Part shown: positions 25,947 through 34,331 of the stretch, piece by piece | Layout of the letters: every line of letters starts with the position of its first letter | How positions within the stretch are numbered: position 1 is the first letter of the stretch | Source: QGON01 sp963691905 | Lineage (GTDB): Bacteria > Pseudomonadota > Gammaproteobacteria > Chromatiales > Chromatiaceae | Assembly: GCA_963691905.1 (NCBI GenBank) | Contig: OY829892.1 | Coordinates: forward strand, 1 to 64,000 | DNA length: 64,000 bases | Direction: 5' to 3' | Made by a program: the position numbers and the translations under genes | Notes under the pieces: generated by a model | Seen by the model: only the letters and a program-made list of their open reading frames with translations | Told to the model about the DNA's origin: nothing | Databases searched by the model: none

Positions 25947-27839
25947 TCAACTTTGTTGGGCTTCCAGTGTCTCCCAGCGATCGAATGCGGTTTCCAGTGC
26001 CTCTTCCAGTTCTTTCAGTTCCTGCTGCAGGCTGGTAACTTTGTCACCATCCTGCTGATAGATTTCAGGATCACTCAACTGCTGCTGTATATCCCCAATC
26101 TCTTTCTCAATGGTTTCAATCCGTTGCGGCAGAGCGCCCAACTCGCGCTGGTCTTTGTAACTGAGCTTTCCTGCCCCCTTTTTCGGCGGGTTCAGCTCAG
26201 ACTTTACCGCTTTTTCTGAGGAGGCCACCGGCAGAGTCTGCTGCTGTTTGCGATGGCGATCCCAATCGCTGTACCCTCCGACATACTCGGCAATCCGCTT
26301 TTCCCCCTCAAATACCAGGCAGGCGGTGATTGCATTATCGAGAAAATCCCGGTCGTGACTGACCAGCAGCAGCGTCCCCGTGAAGTTGATAAGCAGCTCT
26401 TCGAGCAGCTCCAGCGTCTCCACATCCAGATCATTGGTTGGCTCATCGAGCACCAGCACATTGGCCGGTTTGGTAAACAGTTTGGCCAGCAGCAACCGGT
26501 TGCGTTCACCGCCGGAGAGCGCCTTCACCGGTGTGCGCGCCCGCTCCGGAGTAAAGAGAAAATCCTGCAGATAGGAGATGATGTGTCTGCTGCTGCTGCC
26601 GATTTCGACCTTGTCGCTGCCACCACCCACATTATCCTGTACCGACAAATCCTCCCGCAGTTGGCTGCGCATTTGATCAAAGTAGACCACTTCCAGATTG
26701 GTCCCAAGCTTCACGCTGCCTCTGTCCGGTTGCAGCCGCCCGAGCAGCAGATTGAGCAGGGTGGTCTTCCCGGCGCCATTGGGACCGATGATGCCGATCC
26801 GGTCACCCCGCATGATGGTGGTGGAGAAACCTCTGATCACCGGCTCTCCTTCCCATGCATAGCTGATGTCATCCACCTCCACCACCAGCTTGCCGGAGCG
26901 CTCACCCGCCTGTAGCTGCATACGCACCTGGCCTGTTTCACTACGCCGGCGGCTATGCTCATCCCGCATCGCCTTCAGTGCCTTCACCCGCCCCTCATTT
27001 CGGGTGCGACGGGCCTTGATCCCCTGGCGGATCCAGACCTCCTCCTGCGCCAGCTTCTTGTCGAAACGGGCATTCTCCAGCGCCTCGGCATTGAGCATCT
27101 CATCCTTGCGGCGCAAAAAGTTGTCGTAGTCTCCCGGCCAGTCGGTCAGGCGCCCCCGGTCAAGCTCCAGAATCCGGGTGGCGAGATGACGCAGAAAGGC
27201 ACGATCATGGGTCACAAAGAGCAGCGCGCCACCGTAACCGAGCAGAAACTCCTCCATCCAGTCGATGGATTCGATATCGAGATGATTGGTCGGTTCGTCC
27301 AGCAACAGCAGATCAGGTTCAGTTACCAGCGCCTGGGCCAGCAGCACCCGCCGCTTGAGTCCACCGGAAAGTGCCTCGAACTGCATGTCGGGATCCAGCG
27401 AAAGTCGGGAGATTACCGTCTCGACCCTTTGTTCCAACTGCCAGCCATCCCCTGCCTCAAGCTCATGCTGAACCCTGGCAAGGGGTTCGAGCAGGGTTTC
27501 GTCACCCGTCTCCGCAAGACGGGTGACGATCTGATGGTACTGTTTTATCACTTCAGAGAGTTCCCCGATGCCATTTGCCACGACATCGAAGACAGAACCC
27601 TTCAGCGCTTTGGGTACCTCCTGCATGAGGCGTGCAATACGTACGCCACCACTGACAACCCGTTCACCGTCATCAGCGGTCAGCTCTCCAAGAATGATCT
27701 TCATGAGGGTCGATTTGCCGGCACCATTGCGCCCAAGCAAACAGATCCGCTCACCCCGTTCAATGGAGAGATCCACACCATCCAGCAGCAGCGGGCCACC
27801 AAATCCAAGTTGTATATTTCTCAGTCTGATCAGCGACAT
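25947..27839 (-). CDS. uup: ABC-F ATPase Uup
   Basis: The 630-residue soluble protein has two ABC cassettes with Walker A GRNGAGKST (about 36-44) and GPNGAGKTT (second half), signature motifs LSGGLKRR and LSGGERNR, and a linker between them. The C-terminal 90 residues form the coiled coil typical of Uup, which binds DNA or ribosomes. ABC-F proteins act on the ribosome or in replication-linked stability, not in transport. Length and layout match Uup closely. Confidence 0.9.
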   Translation of the reverse strand: MSLIRLRNIQLGFGGPLLLDGVDLSIERGERICLLGRNGAGKSTLMKIILGELTADDGERVVSGGVRIARLMQEVPKALKGSVFDVVANGIGELSEVIKQYHQIVTRLAETGDETLLEPLARVQHELEAGDGWQLEQRVETVISRLSLDPDMQFEALSGGLKRRVLLAQALVTEPDLLLLDEPTNHLDIESIDWMEEFLLGYGGALLFVTHDRAFLRHLATRILELDRGRLTDWPGDYDNFLRRKDEMLNAEALENARFDKKLAQEEVWIRQGIKARRTRNEGRVKALKAMRDEHSRRRSETGQVRMQLQAGERSGKLVVEVDDISYAWEGEPVIRGFSTTIMRGDRIGIIGPNGAGKTTLLNLLLGRLQPDRGSVKLGTNLEVVYFDQMRSQLREDLSVQDNVGGGSDKVEIGSSSRHIISYLQDFLFTPERARTPVKALSGGERNRLLLAKLFTKPANVLVLDEPTNDLDVETLELLEELLINFTGTLLLVSHDRDFLDNAITACLVFEGEKRIAEYVGGYSDWDRHRKQQQTLPVASSEKAVKSELNPPKKGAGKLSYKDQRELGALPQRIETIEKEIGDIQQQLSDPEIYQQDGDKVTSLQQELKELEEALETAFDRWETLEAQQS

Positions 27840-27934
27840 CGATTCACCGTTGGAGATTGGCGCAGTGAGAGCCCTATCGACCCTCCGGTCGCGCCAAAGG
27901 AAAAGCCGGGTAGTTTAACAGGCTTGAAGTGGAA

Positions 27935-29452
27935 TTAAGGGCAGAAAGGCATGCGGGGAATAATAAAGTTGAAGACAGCACCACCATCATCAGCGTTTTC
28001 CGCCCAGATGCGGCCCCGATGTCCATCGATGATCTCATGGCATATAGCCAGACCCAGACCGGTGCCGCCCGCACCATTATTGGTCTTGCTGCTCTGGATA
28101 AACTTATCAAACACGGCCTCAAGTTCATCTTCCGGGATTCCTATACCCTGATCCCGAATGGTGAAACGCAGTGCATCACAATTTTCACTATCGTCTTCCC
28201 TCCGCCCCATGGGGGTTTCATCAGCAACGATGGTGATATGGATCGCTTTTCCGTCAGGAGTGAATTTAAAGGCATTGGAGAGTAGATTGGTAATCACCTG
28301 ACCGATACGCAACGCATCGAAAGTTGCCAGCGTTGACCCTTTTATCGGGTCGATGAAGACCCTCAAGTCATGTTCCTTGAATCTGGCCTCCTGTTCTGCG
28401 AGACAGGTATTGAAGACTTTTGCCAAATCATTCTGTTGCAGATCGAACTCCATGTGCCCGGCTTCCAGTTTCGACAAATCGAGCAAATCGTTCAGCAGTG
28501 CCAGCAGCCGATTACCGCTCTCATTGATGCGCAAGAAGTATTTGTTCAGCTTTTGATCCACCTCCGCCGGGATCTTATTGAGGCCAAATTTGGAGAAGCT
28601 CAGGATTGCGTGCATCGGTGTACGCAACTCGTGGGACATGTTGGCAAGAAATTCCGACTTACTCTGGTTTGCCCGCTCAGCCGTCTCCATTGCCTCTCGC
28701 AGATCCCGTGTCTGCTCCGCCACCAGTTCCTGCAGGTGATCACGATGCAGCCTGACTTCACTCTCCTTCTCTTCGAGTAGTTTCAACGCCATGTCCAGAC
28801 TGCGGGCATGTCCCTCCGACTCCACCAGACTGATCTGACCCTGCCAGTATTCAGCCGCAATGCGGTGACCAACCAGCAGGATAAATCCCCAATAGATACC
28901 GGCATAGACCACCATCAGATAACCCAGGGTATCGCCCTGAATCCCTATATAGAAGCTGATTATTATGACCGGCATCCAGATCAGGGCGAGAAACATGTTC
29001 CAGACTTTCGGGAACTGCGTCATCGTACCTATCGCTCCGCCGCTCATGCCAGCCGTGGCGATCAGCATGACAAAACCATCTGCGCTGAGTCCGGCGACGT
29101 AAAGCGCAAGCGCGGAGAAGAATCCCAGCAGAAAGCCGCACGCCAAACTCCAGAAAGTGTATCCCCTACGTGATTCGACAAACCTCTCACCGGCAGTCAG
29201 GGAGAGTCGTTTCGAGTAGATATAACGAATGCCGCTGGCGGCAAGCAGCAGCAGAGCAACAGGCCCCATGATCTGCAGCTGACTTCTGAGAAGCGTACTG
29301 CCGATGAGGATAAATGAGACAAGCGCGGGGTAGGCAAAAACGATAATGCCGGCCCGGCGCCCCATGTCCCGGCTACCGCGCTCGTTGATCTGGTGTCTCA
29401 GCTCTGACGAAAGTTCAGATGCAATATAACTGTTTGAAAAAAAATCAGGCAT
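27935..29452 (-). CDS. Membrane sensor histidine kinase
   Basis: The protein has an N-terminal sensor of six or so hydrophobic segments (about 25-210), a short coiled coil, a HisKA domain with the phosphorylated His in FLANMSHELRTPMHAIL, and a HATPase domain with NLLSNAFKFTPDG, RDQGIGIPEDEL and TGLGLAICHEI. The first ATG (29464) abuts a GGGAG; the second (29452) has GGAG six bases upstream, so I prefer it (505 residues). It lies 27 bases after the response regulator gene. The signal is unknown. Confidence 0.87.
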   Translation of the reverse strand: MPDFFSNSYIASELSSELRHQINERGSRDMGRRAGIIVFAYPALVSFILIGSTLLRSQLQIMGPVALLLLAASGIRYIYSKRLSLTAGERFVESRRGYTFWSLACGFLLGFFSALALYVAGLSADGFVMLIATAGMSGGAIGTMTQFPKVWNMFLALIWMPVIIISFYIGIQGDTLGYLMVVYAGIYWGFILLVGHRIAAEYWQGQISLVESEGHARSLDMALKLLEEKESEVRLHRDHLQELVAEQTRDLREAMETAERANQSKSEFLANMSHELRTPMHAILSFSKFGLNKIPAEVDQKLNKYFLRINESGNRLLALLNDLLDLSKLEAGHMEFDLQQNDLAKVFNTCLAEQEARFKEHDLRVFIDPIKGSTLATFDALRIGQVITNLLSNAFKFTPDGKAIHITIVADETPMGRREDDSENCDALRFTIRDQGIGIPEDELEAVFDKFIQSSKTNNGAGGTGLGLAICHEIIDGHRGRIWAENADDGGAVFNFIIPRMPFCP

Positions 29453-29479
29453 GGTCCTCTCCATCTCCCATCAACCTGC

Positions 29480-30499
29480 CTATTTTTGCCCGACTTCAGA
29501 CTCGATCGCATCGAGCAGCAGATCCATCTGATCGATAACCCGCTCAACGCCACTCCTGCTCAATCCCTCGGATGAATCATCTGCATTCCGCATGTCAGAC
29601 AGAATGCTCCGTGTCAGATCCTGCATCCGAAGCAGGGTCTCACCCTGCCTTTGCAATCGCTGCTCATTGTTGATTCCGACAACTCTTGCATTCGATATCT
29701 GCAACATTATTTCCAGGTTTTTTTTCCAGCGGGCATGCCTGTTCGTGTCTTCTACCGGCATATTCCTGATCAACACGGAAACACCGCCGTATTTGGCCAG
29801 TGTGCGGCGTCCAAAATCGATGAATCGGCCATCATCAGGCCCCATCTCCAGCACTTCCTGCTCCAATGGACCGACATCGCCTTCATGGGAGAGGTAGAGA
29901 TCACCCTCTTCACCCTCTATTCTCAACACAACTCTCAGTCCGTAACACTCGAACATATCAAGCATGCTCTTGCCGAGATCCGCTCGACTGTTCAACGGGT
30001 AGGCTGCGCCTAAAAAATGGAGAAGTGCTTCAGCTTCACCACTGACAGACAGGGCCGTTTGCGCCACATCCAGGGCGTCAGTTGAGGAGCGCTGAAGTGA
30101 ATCCAGTTGGCGCTTGGTAGCAAGCGCAAGCTTGACCTTGATCAGGAGTTCTTCATCGTCGAAAGGTTTCGTGACGTAATCATCACCCCCTGCCCGATAG
30201 CCCGCCAGCCGCTCTTCCAGTTTGGAGTAGGCGGAGACGAAGATGACCGGAATATCCGAGGTATCGGGTTCTCCCTTTAAACGACGGCAGACCTCCAGAC
30301 CGTCCATCCCCTGCATATTGACGTCAAGTAGAATCAAGTCAGGCGGAGCGGTATTTGCCTCGTCCAGACAGGCACGGCCACTGCTCACAAGCGTCAAGTC
30401 AAACTGATCTCCCAGAATCTCCTCGAGAATCTCCAGGTTCTGTGGTTCATCATCCACCCCGAGAATCCAGAATTTTTGATCACCTTGCCCTGCAGCCAT
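29480..30499 (-). CDS. Response regulator with uncharacterised C-terminal domain
   Basis: Residues about 10-125 form a receiver domain with GVDDEPQNLEIL, the phospho-acceptor in LILLDVNMQGMDG, and YVTKPFDDEE. The remaining 210 residues are neither a DNA-binding, GGDEF, EAL nor HD-GYP domain; they contain a predicted alpha/beta region and a C-terminal coiled coil (QRLQRQGETLLRM). Start ATG 30499 has GGAGGAG just upstream; an ATG at 30529 lies further out. The partner kinase follows 27 bases downstream. The output is unknown. Confidence 0.82.
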   Translation of the reverse strand: MAAGQGDQKFWILGVDDEPQNLEILEEILGDQFDLTLVSSGRACLDEANTAPPDLILLDVNMQGMDGLEVCRRLKGEPDTSDIPVIFVSAYSKLEERLAGYRAGGDDYVTKPFDDEELLIKVKLALATKRQLDSLQRSSTDALDVAQTALSVSGEAEALLHFLGAAYPLNSRADLGKSMLDMFECYGLRVVLRIEGEEGDLYLSHEGDVGPLEQEVLEMGPDDGRFIDFGRRTLAKYGGVSVLIRNMPVEDTNRHARWKKNLEIMLQISNARVVGINNEQRLQRQGETLLRMQDLTRSILSDMRNADDSSEGLSRSGVERVIDQMDLLLDAIESEVGQK

Positions 30500-30732
30500 A
30501 TCTCCTCCATTGCCATCAGGCATGAGCACGCAATAAGGCAGCTATGGTAGCATCAAGAAACTGCCTGAAAGGACAGTTTGCACCATCTCAGATGAAATCG
30601 GGAAATAAATTCAGGCTTTTTCTCACACTGATATCTGCTATCGTGCAACCTGACCCCGCACTCGGGAAAAAGCAGGCGTTTGACCTGCGACAAGGCTTGC
30701 CAGCCAGCTTACATACCGTCGGAAATGCCAAC

Positions 30733-31440
30733 ATGGTCAAAAATGTCACATTCAAAGAAGCCTGGGATGGTATTGCAGACTGCAAAGTCTGTGCGCTCAG
30801 GGAATCGGTGCTTTTTTCAGGGCTGGACGAAGACAATTTTGAACAGATACACGACCCTATCGATCAATACACACTTCCGGTAGGAGCCACACTCTATCGC
30901 GCCGGCGACGTCGGCGACCGTATGTACACTATCCGGTCCGGCGTACTCAAACTGGTACAGTACCTGCCAGACGGCAGCCAGCGCATAGTGCGCCTGATCC
31001 GCGCCACAGATGTCACTGGGCTGGAGTGCCTGCTTGGAGAAAACTACAAGCACGATGCCGTGGTCCTGCAACCGACTGAGGCTTGCAGCCTGCCGATCAA
31101 AGTCGTGGAAAAACTGAGCAAAGAGAACCCAAAACTTCACCGGGAACTGCTCAACCGCTGGCAACGGGCTCTCAACGAAGCCGACGCCTGGCTCACTGAA
31201 CTCTCAACCGGATCCGCCAAGCAGCGTGTGGCAAGATTGCTACTGCGCCTGGTCAGTGATGCGGAAACCAGCGAATGCCAACTCTTCGCCCGTGAAGACA
31301 TGGGCGCGATGCTCGGCATTACCACTGAGACTGCCAGCCGTACCATTGCGGAATTCAAACGGCAGAGTCTGTTGGTAGAGACCAGCAGCAACCATTTCCT
31401 GCTCGACATCCCCAATCTGCAGCGTATCGCCGAAGATTGA
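30733..31440 (+). CDS. Fnr-like Crp/Fnr family transcriptional regulator
   Basis: The 235-residue protein starts at ATG 30733 (an in-frame extension upstream has no domain). It has a cyclic-nucleotide-binding-like domain, a long dimerisation helix and a Crp-type helix-turn-helix whose recognition helix GITTETASRTI keeps the E-xx-SR pattern that reads TTGAT half sites in Fnr. The N-terminus has Cys17 and Cys20 (DCKVCAL) and an internal Cys in EACSLPI at the place of Fnr Cys122, but the third N-terminal cluster Cys is absent. It may therefore sense oxygen or redox in a modified way. It precedes the DUF6858/NifX-like pair. Confidence 0.82.
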   Translation: MVKNVTFKEAWDGIADCKVCALRESVLFSGLDEDNFEQIHDPIDQYTLPVGATLYRAGDVGDRMYTIRSGVLKLVQYLPDGSQRIVRLIRATDVTGLECLLGENYKHDAVVLQPTEACSLPIKVVEKLSKENPKLHRELLNRWQRALNEADAWLTELSTGSAKQRVARLLLRLVSDAETSECQLFAREDMGAMLGITTETASRTIAEFKRQSLLVETSSNHFLLDIPNLQRIAED

Positions 31441-31543
31441 CTATTTTCAATGCCTCCAGCCGGAATGACACTTAGCATTCCCACTGTCCTGATTGATAGG
31501 TTTTTCTGGGCAGAAACTAACTAGACGGCTTGGAGTAGGCAAG

Positions 31544-31948
31544 GTGAAGCAAACACTGCTGGAAGAGACTTATCCTGTTTTTCAACTGGACATCAAACGG
31601 CCAGAGTGCCGTTTTAATTCAGTAGATGAGATAGTTGCCCATATCAGGCAACAGATCGAAACTCATCGGAGCGCCAGATTCATCGCAGTTTTTGATCATT
31701 TCGCCCATACGACTGCCCTACCTGAAGGTCAGGTTGCTGAAGATATCACTGCAGCGGTCAACGTCGTTTTCTGCTTCGGCCTGACGCTGCAAGACTCCAT
31801 GCAGCTGGCGGTACGTCCACGCTCCATCGGTGTCTGTGAAACCGACGGGCATTTCAATATCACCTTCATGGAAGCCCCCATGCCTGTCGCCAATGCGGCT
31901 ATGGAAGAGTGGGCCAGGTCACTCATTTCAAACCGGGCAGCCGCCTGA
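31544..31948 (+). CDS. DUF6858 family protein
   Basis: The start is GTG 31544, with GGAG nine bases upstream; the protein (134 residues) begins VKQTLLEETYPVF, the usual N-terminus of DUF6858 as I recall it. Conserved blocks: FIAVFDHFAHT (about 47-57), NVVFCFGLTL and LAVRPRSIGVCE, then FMEAPMPVANAAMEEW. No function is established. It is cytoplasmic and has no cofactor motif. Its TGA overlaps the ribosome-binding site of the next gene, so they are coupled. The family is common in sulfur- and nitrogen-metabolising bacteria. Confidence 0.7.
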   Translation: MKQTLLEETYPVFQLDIKRPECRFNSVDEIVAHIRQQIETHRSARFIAVFDHFAHTTALPEGQVAEDITAAVNVVFCFGLTLQDSMQLAVRPRSIGVCETDGHFNITFMEAPMPVANAAMEEWARSLISNRAAA

Positions 31949-31955
31949 GGCCATT

Positions 31956-32339
31956 ATGAAAATCGGTATCACCAGCCAGAATTTCCGCACCATAACCGGT
32001 CACGCCGGAAAAACCCGCCGTTTTCTGGTGTTCGGACAGGATGATAGTGGTCAGATAATCGAAGACGAGCGGCTAGATCTCCCAAAGGAGATGAGCATGC
32101 ATGAGTTCCGCGGCAGCCAGCATCCCGTTTTTGAACTGGACGTTCTGATCACCGGTGGCTGTGGAGATGGCTTCGTTCGCCGCATGGCATCTCAGGGTGT
32201 CCGGGTTGTCGCCACCAGCGAGACCGATCCACAAGCTGCAGCCGCCAAGGTTGTTGCCGGGGAAGCATTGCCGCCCGCTGAACCGCACGACCATGACCAT
32301 AACCACGATCATCATCACAATTCGGTAATGCCCGGCTAA
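31956..32339 (+). CDS. NifX/NifB-like dinitrogenase iron-molybdenum cofactor domain protein with His-rich tail
   Basis: The 127-residue protein begins MKIGITSQNFRTITGHAGKT and has the NifX/NafY/NifB-C-terminal fold: VFELDVLITGGCGDGFVRRM and GVRVVATSETDP. Such domains bind metal clusters or their precursors. The C-terminus is a histidine-aspartate string (HDHDHNHDHHHN) that should bind metal ions. ATG 31956 has TGAGG five bases upstream, overlapping the stop of DUF6858. No nif genes are visible in the window, so it may serve another metallocluster. Stand-alone members of this family are common outside nitrogen fixation. Confidence 0.8.
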   Translation: MKIGITSQNFRTITGHAGKTRRFLVFGQDDSGQIIEDERLDLPKEMSMHEFRGSQHPVFELDVLITGGCGDGFVRRMASQGVRVVATSETDPQAAAAKVVAGEALPPAEPHDHDHNHDHHHNSVMPG

Positions 32340-32374
32340 CAGGTTCGTCTCAACAAAACAGCCGATTTGAGCCG

Positions 32375-32403
32375 CCTGATCCGCTGCGCTTGATCAGGCC
32401 TAC
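32375..32403. repeat. Half copy of dispersed family A palindrome
   Basis: The sequence CCTGATCCGCTGCGCTTGAT followed by CAGGCCTAC resembles the right arm of the family A palindrome, with GATCAGG in place of GAACCGG. Confidence 0.6.
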
Positions 32404-32445
32404 ATTGACATCTCCAGGTCGTAATGACCTTGTCGATCCCCGGTT
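32402..32445 (-). pseudogene. Remnant of the 3' end of an hbpS/glcG-like gene
   Basis: About 44 bases closely match 33657-33701, the last codons of the HbpS/GlcG-like gene: ACATCTCCAGGTCGT and ACCTTGTCGAT are shared, with one single-base deletion and about five substitutions. The deletion shifts the frame, so this is not coding. It lies in the same orientation as the intact gene, and the PEP-CTERM gene sits between the two copies. Confidence 0.65.
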
Positions 32446-32831
32446 AACGAAAACAACGAGCCGGTGGGCGGTCAGATCTCACTGATCTATGGGCCACGCC
32501 AGACACCGCCTGAAACGAAGGCATTCATACGAATTGCTGCGCATTTCCCGCCAAAAACATCTGCAATATCAGTAAGATATCAACATCCCACCGTTCAAAT
32601 ACCCGTGTGTCGGAAAATTTTACACTATCTATTTGAGAGCTTCCACCTCGTAACTCATTGTAATACAAAAGTTTTTACCCCAGCATTCAGCAAGACAGCC
32701 CGCTCCCCCTCGAAATATCCTTATATATTGTCAGGATTATTTACACTTACGCGAGAAGTAAATTCCTAGCATTAATGAGGTAGATTTACAAGTGCCTAAT
32801 AACCCTACATAAAAAGGGTTTCTCTTGGGAG

Positions 32832-32846
32832 TGGCGCAAATATTGC
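32832..32846 (+). promoter_or_regulatory. Sigma-54 (-24/-12) promoter of the PEP-CTERM gene
   Basis: TGGCGCAAATATTGC fits the RpoN consensus: GG at 32833-32834 and GC at 32845-32846 are separated by exactly ten bases. Transcription would begin near 32858, leaving an untranslated leader of about 65 bases before the ATG at 32923. PEP-CTERM genes in other bacteria are known to depend on RpoN with the PrsK/PrsR pair, which supports the reading. Confidence 0.75.
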
Positions 32847-32922
32847 CTCTTTATTTGTGCGGATATAACGGGAGCAATAAATGCTCCTCATAAAATGAAA
32901 AGATGTTCTGAGGAGAACAATA

Positions 32923-33561
32923 ATGATCAAGCTACGATCAGCTAAGGGGAAATTCCTGTCTTTGGCGATGGGACTGTCTATGTTCGGCCTTGTGGGTATG
33001 GCACAAGCCAGCATCATAGATAATGGCGACTTTCAAACGGGAGACTTTACAAGTTGGGATCACGCTAACTCGAATGTATCGGTAACTACAGGGCCTGGTG
33101 GAAACAGCATTGCCAATTTTGATGTCTCTGGTGGCAATGGCGACGCACGGCTCTACCAGAACTTCATGGTCGACCAATCCTGGGGCTGGATCGACATCGC
33201 GTTTGACTTCAAGCTCAGTACAGGAACGGCGTCGACCGCAGACTTCTTTAAGTCATTCGTGAGGCTGGAAACAGATAGTGGAGCCACTCCCGATGACGTC
33301 ACTGTCATCATAAAAGAAAATGACCCGACCAGTGGATGGCAACATGTAGAGGCTGCAATTTCATTTGCTGGTTTGAACATCGACGTTACGGATCCCAATG
33401 CAAGACTGACCTTTGTACTCAAAGAGAATGTGGGTGATTGGTCTTGGGCAAGATTGGATAATGTAACCGTTGAAGCACCGGAACCCGGCCCCATGCTGCT
33501 CCTTGCCACTGGCCTGCTTGGACTTGTGTCAGTCAAGATGAGAAAGAAATCAGCGGATTAA
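32923..33561 (+). CDS. PEP-CTERM sorting-domain protein
   Basis: The 212-residue protein has a Sec signal peptide (about 1-29, ending AQAS), a 155-residue beta-rich body (NGDFQTGDFTSWD start, WARLDNVTVE end, resembling carbohydrate-binding-like jelly-roll modules), and a C-terminal sorting signal: the variant motif PEPGP, a hydrophobic helix, and a basic tail MRKK. Exosortase (EpsH) would cut at this signal and anchor or release the protein in an extracellular polysaccharide matrix; no exosortase gene is in the window. A sigma-54 promoter lies upstream. Start ATG 32923 has GAGGAG nine bases upstream. Confidence 0.85.
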   Translation: MIKLRSAKGKFLSLAMGLSMFGLVGMAQASIIDNGDFQTGDFTSWDHANSNVSVTTGPGGNSIANFDVSGGNGDARLYQNFMVDQSWGWIDIAFDFKLSTGTASTADFFKSFVRLETDSGATPDDVTVIIKENDPTSGWQHVEAAISFAGLNIDVTDPNARLTFVLKENVGDWSWARLDNVTVEAPEPGPMLLLATGLLGLVSVKMRKKSAD

Positions 33562-33585
33562 CTGATATCTGTTCGTTTCTTACTG

Positions 33586-33620
33586 TTAACCCTCCCTGCC
33601 TTTCTGGTGGGGAGGATTAA
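33586..33620. terminator. Hairpin between convergent PEP-CTERM and HbpS-like genes
   Basis: TTAACCCTCCC at 33586-33596 pairs with GGGAGGATTAA at 33610-33620, with one mispaired position. It lies between two convergent genes and could stop transcription from both sides, although neither side has a strong T-run. Confidence 0.45.
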
Positions 33621-33654
33621 ACGATATCCAGCCAGAGGAAAATCCGCACAGCAA

Positions 33655-34158
33655 CTACATCGACATCTCCAGGTCGTCAATAACCTTGTCGATACCCGCT
33701 TGGGCGCATGCCTCATCGGTCTTGCCCGAAGGCGCCCCACTGACGCCGATACCACCCACCAACTGACCACCCACCTGGATTGCCAGACCGCCCGCAGACA
33801 TCACCAGCCCGTCGATGCGGCCAATCGGCGTATCGGCCCGATCACTGAGTTGAGAGGTTGCCGCATTGAAGTTAACGGCAGTAAAAGCTTTTTGCCGACT
33901 GATCGGCACCGTGATGGGAGCGGCAATGGTATCCCTGAGCACGACCTGTACCGTTCCCTCACGATCCACCACGGTGGCGGCAATCTGGATACCCTGTTCG
34001 CGGCAGGCCGCAACTGCACCTTGGGCAATGGATGTTGCCACCTCCAGGGTGAGGCGTTGTGTCGATACCAGAAGTGCGGGTTCTTCATCCGCCGGGGCAG
34101 CTTGGGACAGAACCAGGCCCGCGGTCGCCAATAACAGGTTTTTTGCAGATTTTCTCAT
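33655..34158 (-). CDS. Exported HbpS/GlcG family protein
   Basis: The 167-residue protein has a signal peptide (about 1-23, ending APADE) and the whole HbpS/GlcG fold: LTLEVATSIAQGAVAACREQG, ATVVDREGTVQVVLRDTIA, SRQKAFTAVNF, and the Gly-rich GGLAIQVGGQLVGGIGVSGAPSGKTDEACA. Some family members bind haem or cobalamin-like ligands; others have no known function. It is exported here, so it would act in the periplasm. A degraded copy of its 3' end lies 1.25 kb away. Confidence 0.85.
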   Translation of the reverse strand: MRKSAKNLLLATAGLVLSQAAPADEEPALLVSTQRLTLEVATSIAQGAVAACREQGIQIAATVVDREGTVQVVLRDTIAAPITVPISRQKAFTAVNFNAATSQLSDRADTPIGRIDGLVMSAGGLAIQVGGQLVGGIGVSGAPSGKTDEACAQAGIDKVIDDLEMSM

Positions 34159-34192
34159 TGCCTTCTCTCGGCTGATTATTGAATAAGAGCGT

Positions 34193-34214
34193 CATGGTGC
34201 GCACAGCGCAGCCT
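34193..34214. repeat. Half copy of dispersed family B repeat
   Basis: CATGGTGCGCACAGCGCAGC followed by CTAC matches the right arm of the family B repeats at 44831 and 61518. Confidence 0.6.
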
Positions 34215-34257
34215 ACCATCTCTGATTTGCAGGGAAAATCAGGAAGTTTTTTATGTG

Positions 34258-34295
34258 ACAAAAAAGGGACGGAGGGATGATTATCCCCTCCGCCC
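34258..34295 (-). terminator. Intrinsic terminator downstream of the exported protein gene
   Basis: On the minus strand a G+C-rich stem (34267-34276 with 34285-34294, loop about eight bases) is followed by a run of T residues (34259-34265 on the plus strand are A). It lies 37 bases past the stop codon of the gene ending at 34332. Confidence 0.75.
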
Positions 34296-34331
34296 ATATT
34301 TCTGGTTTCCTGGAACGCTTATGCAGCAAGT

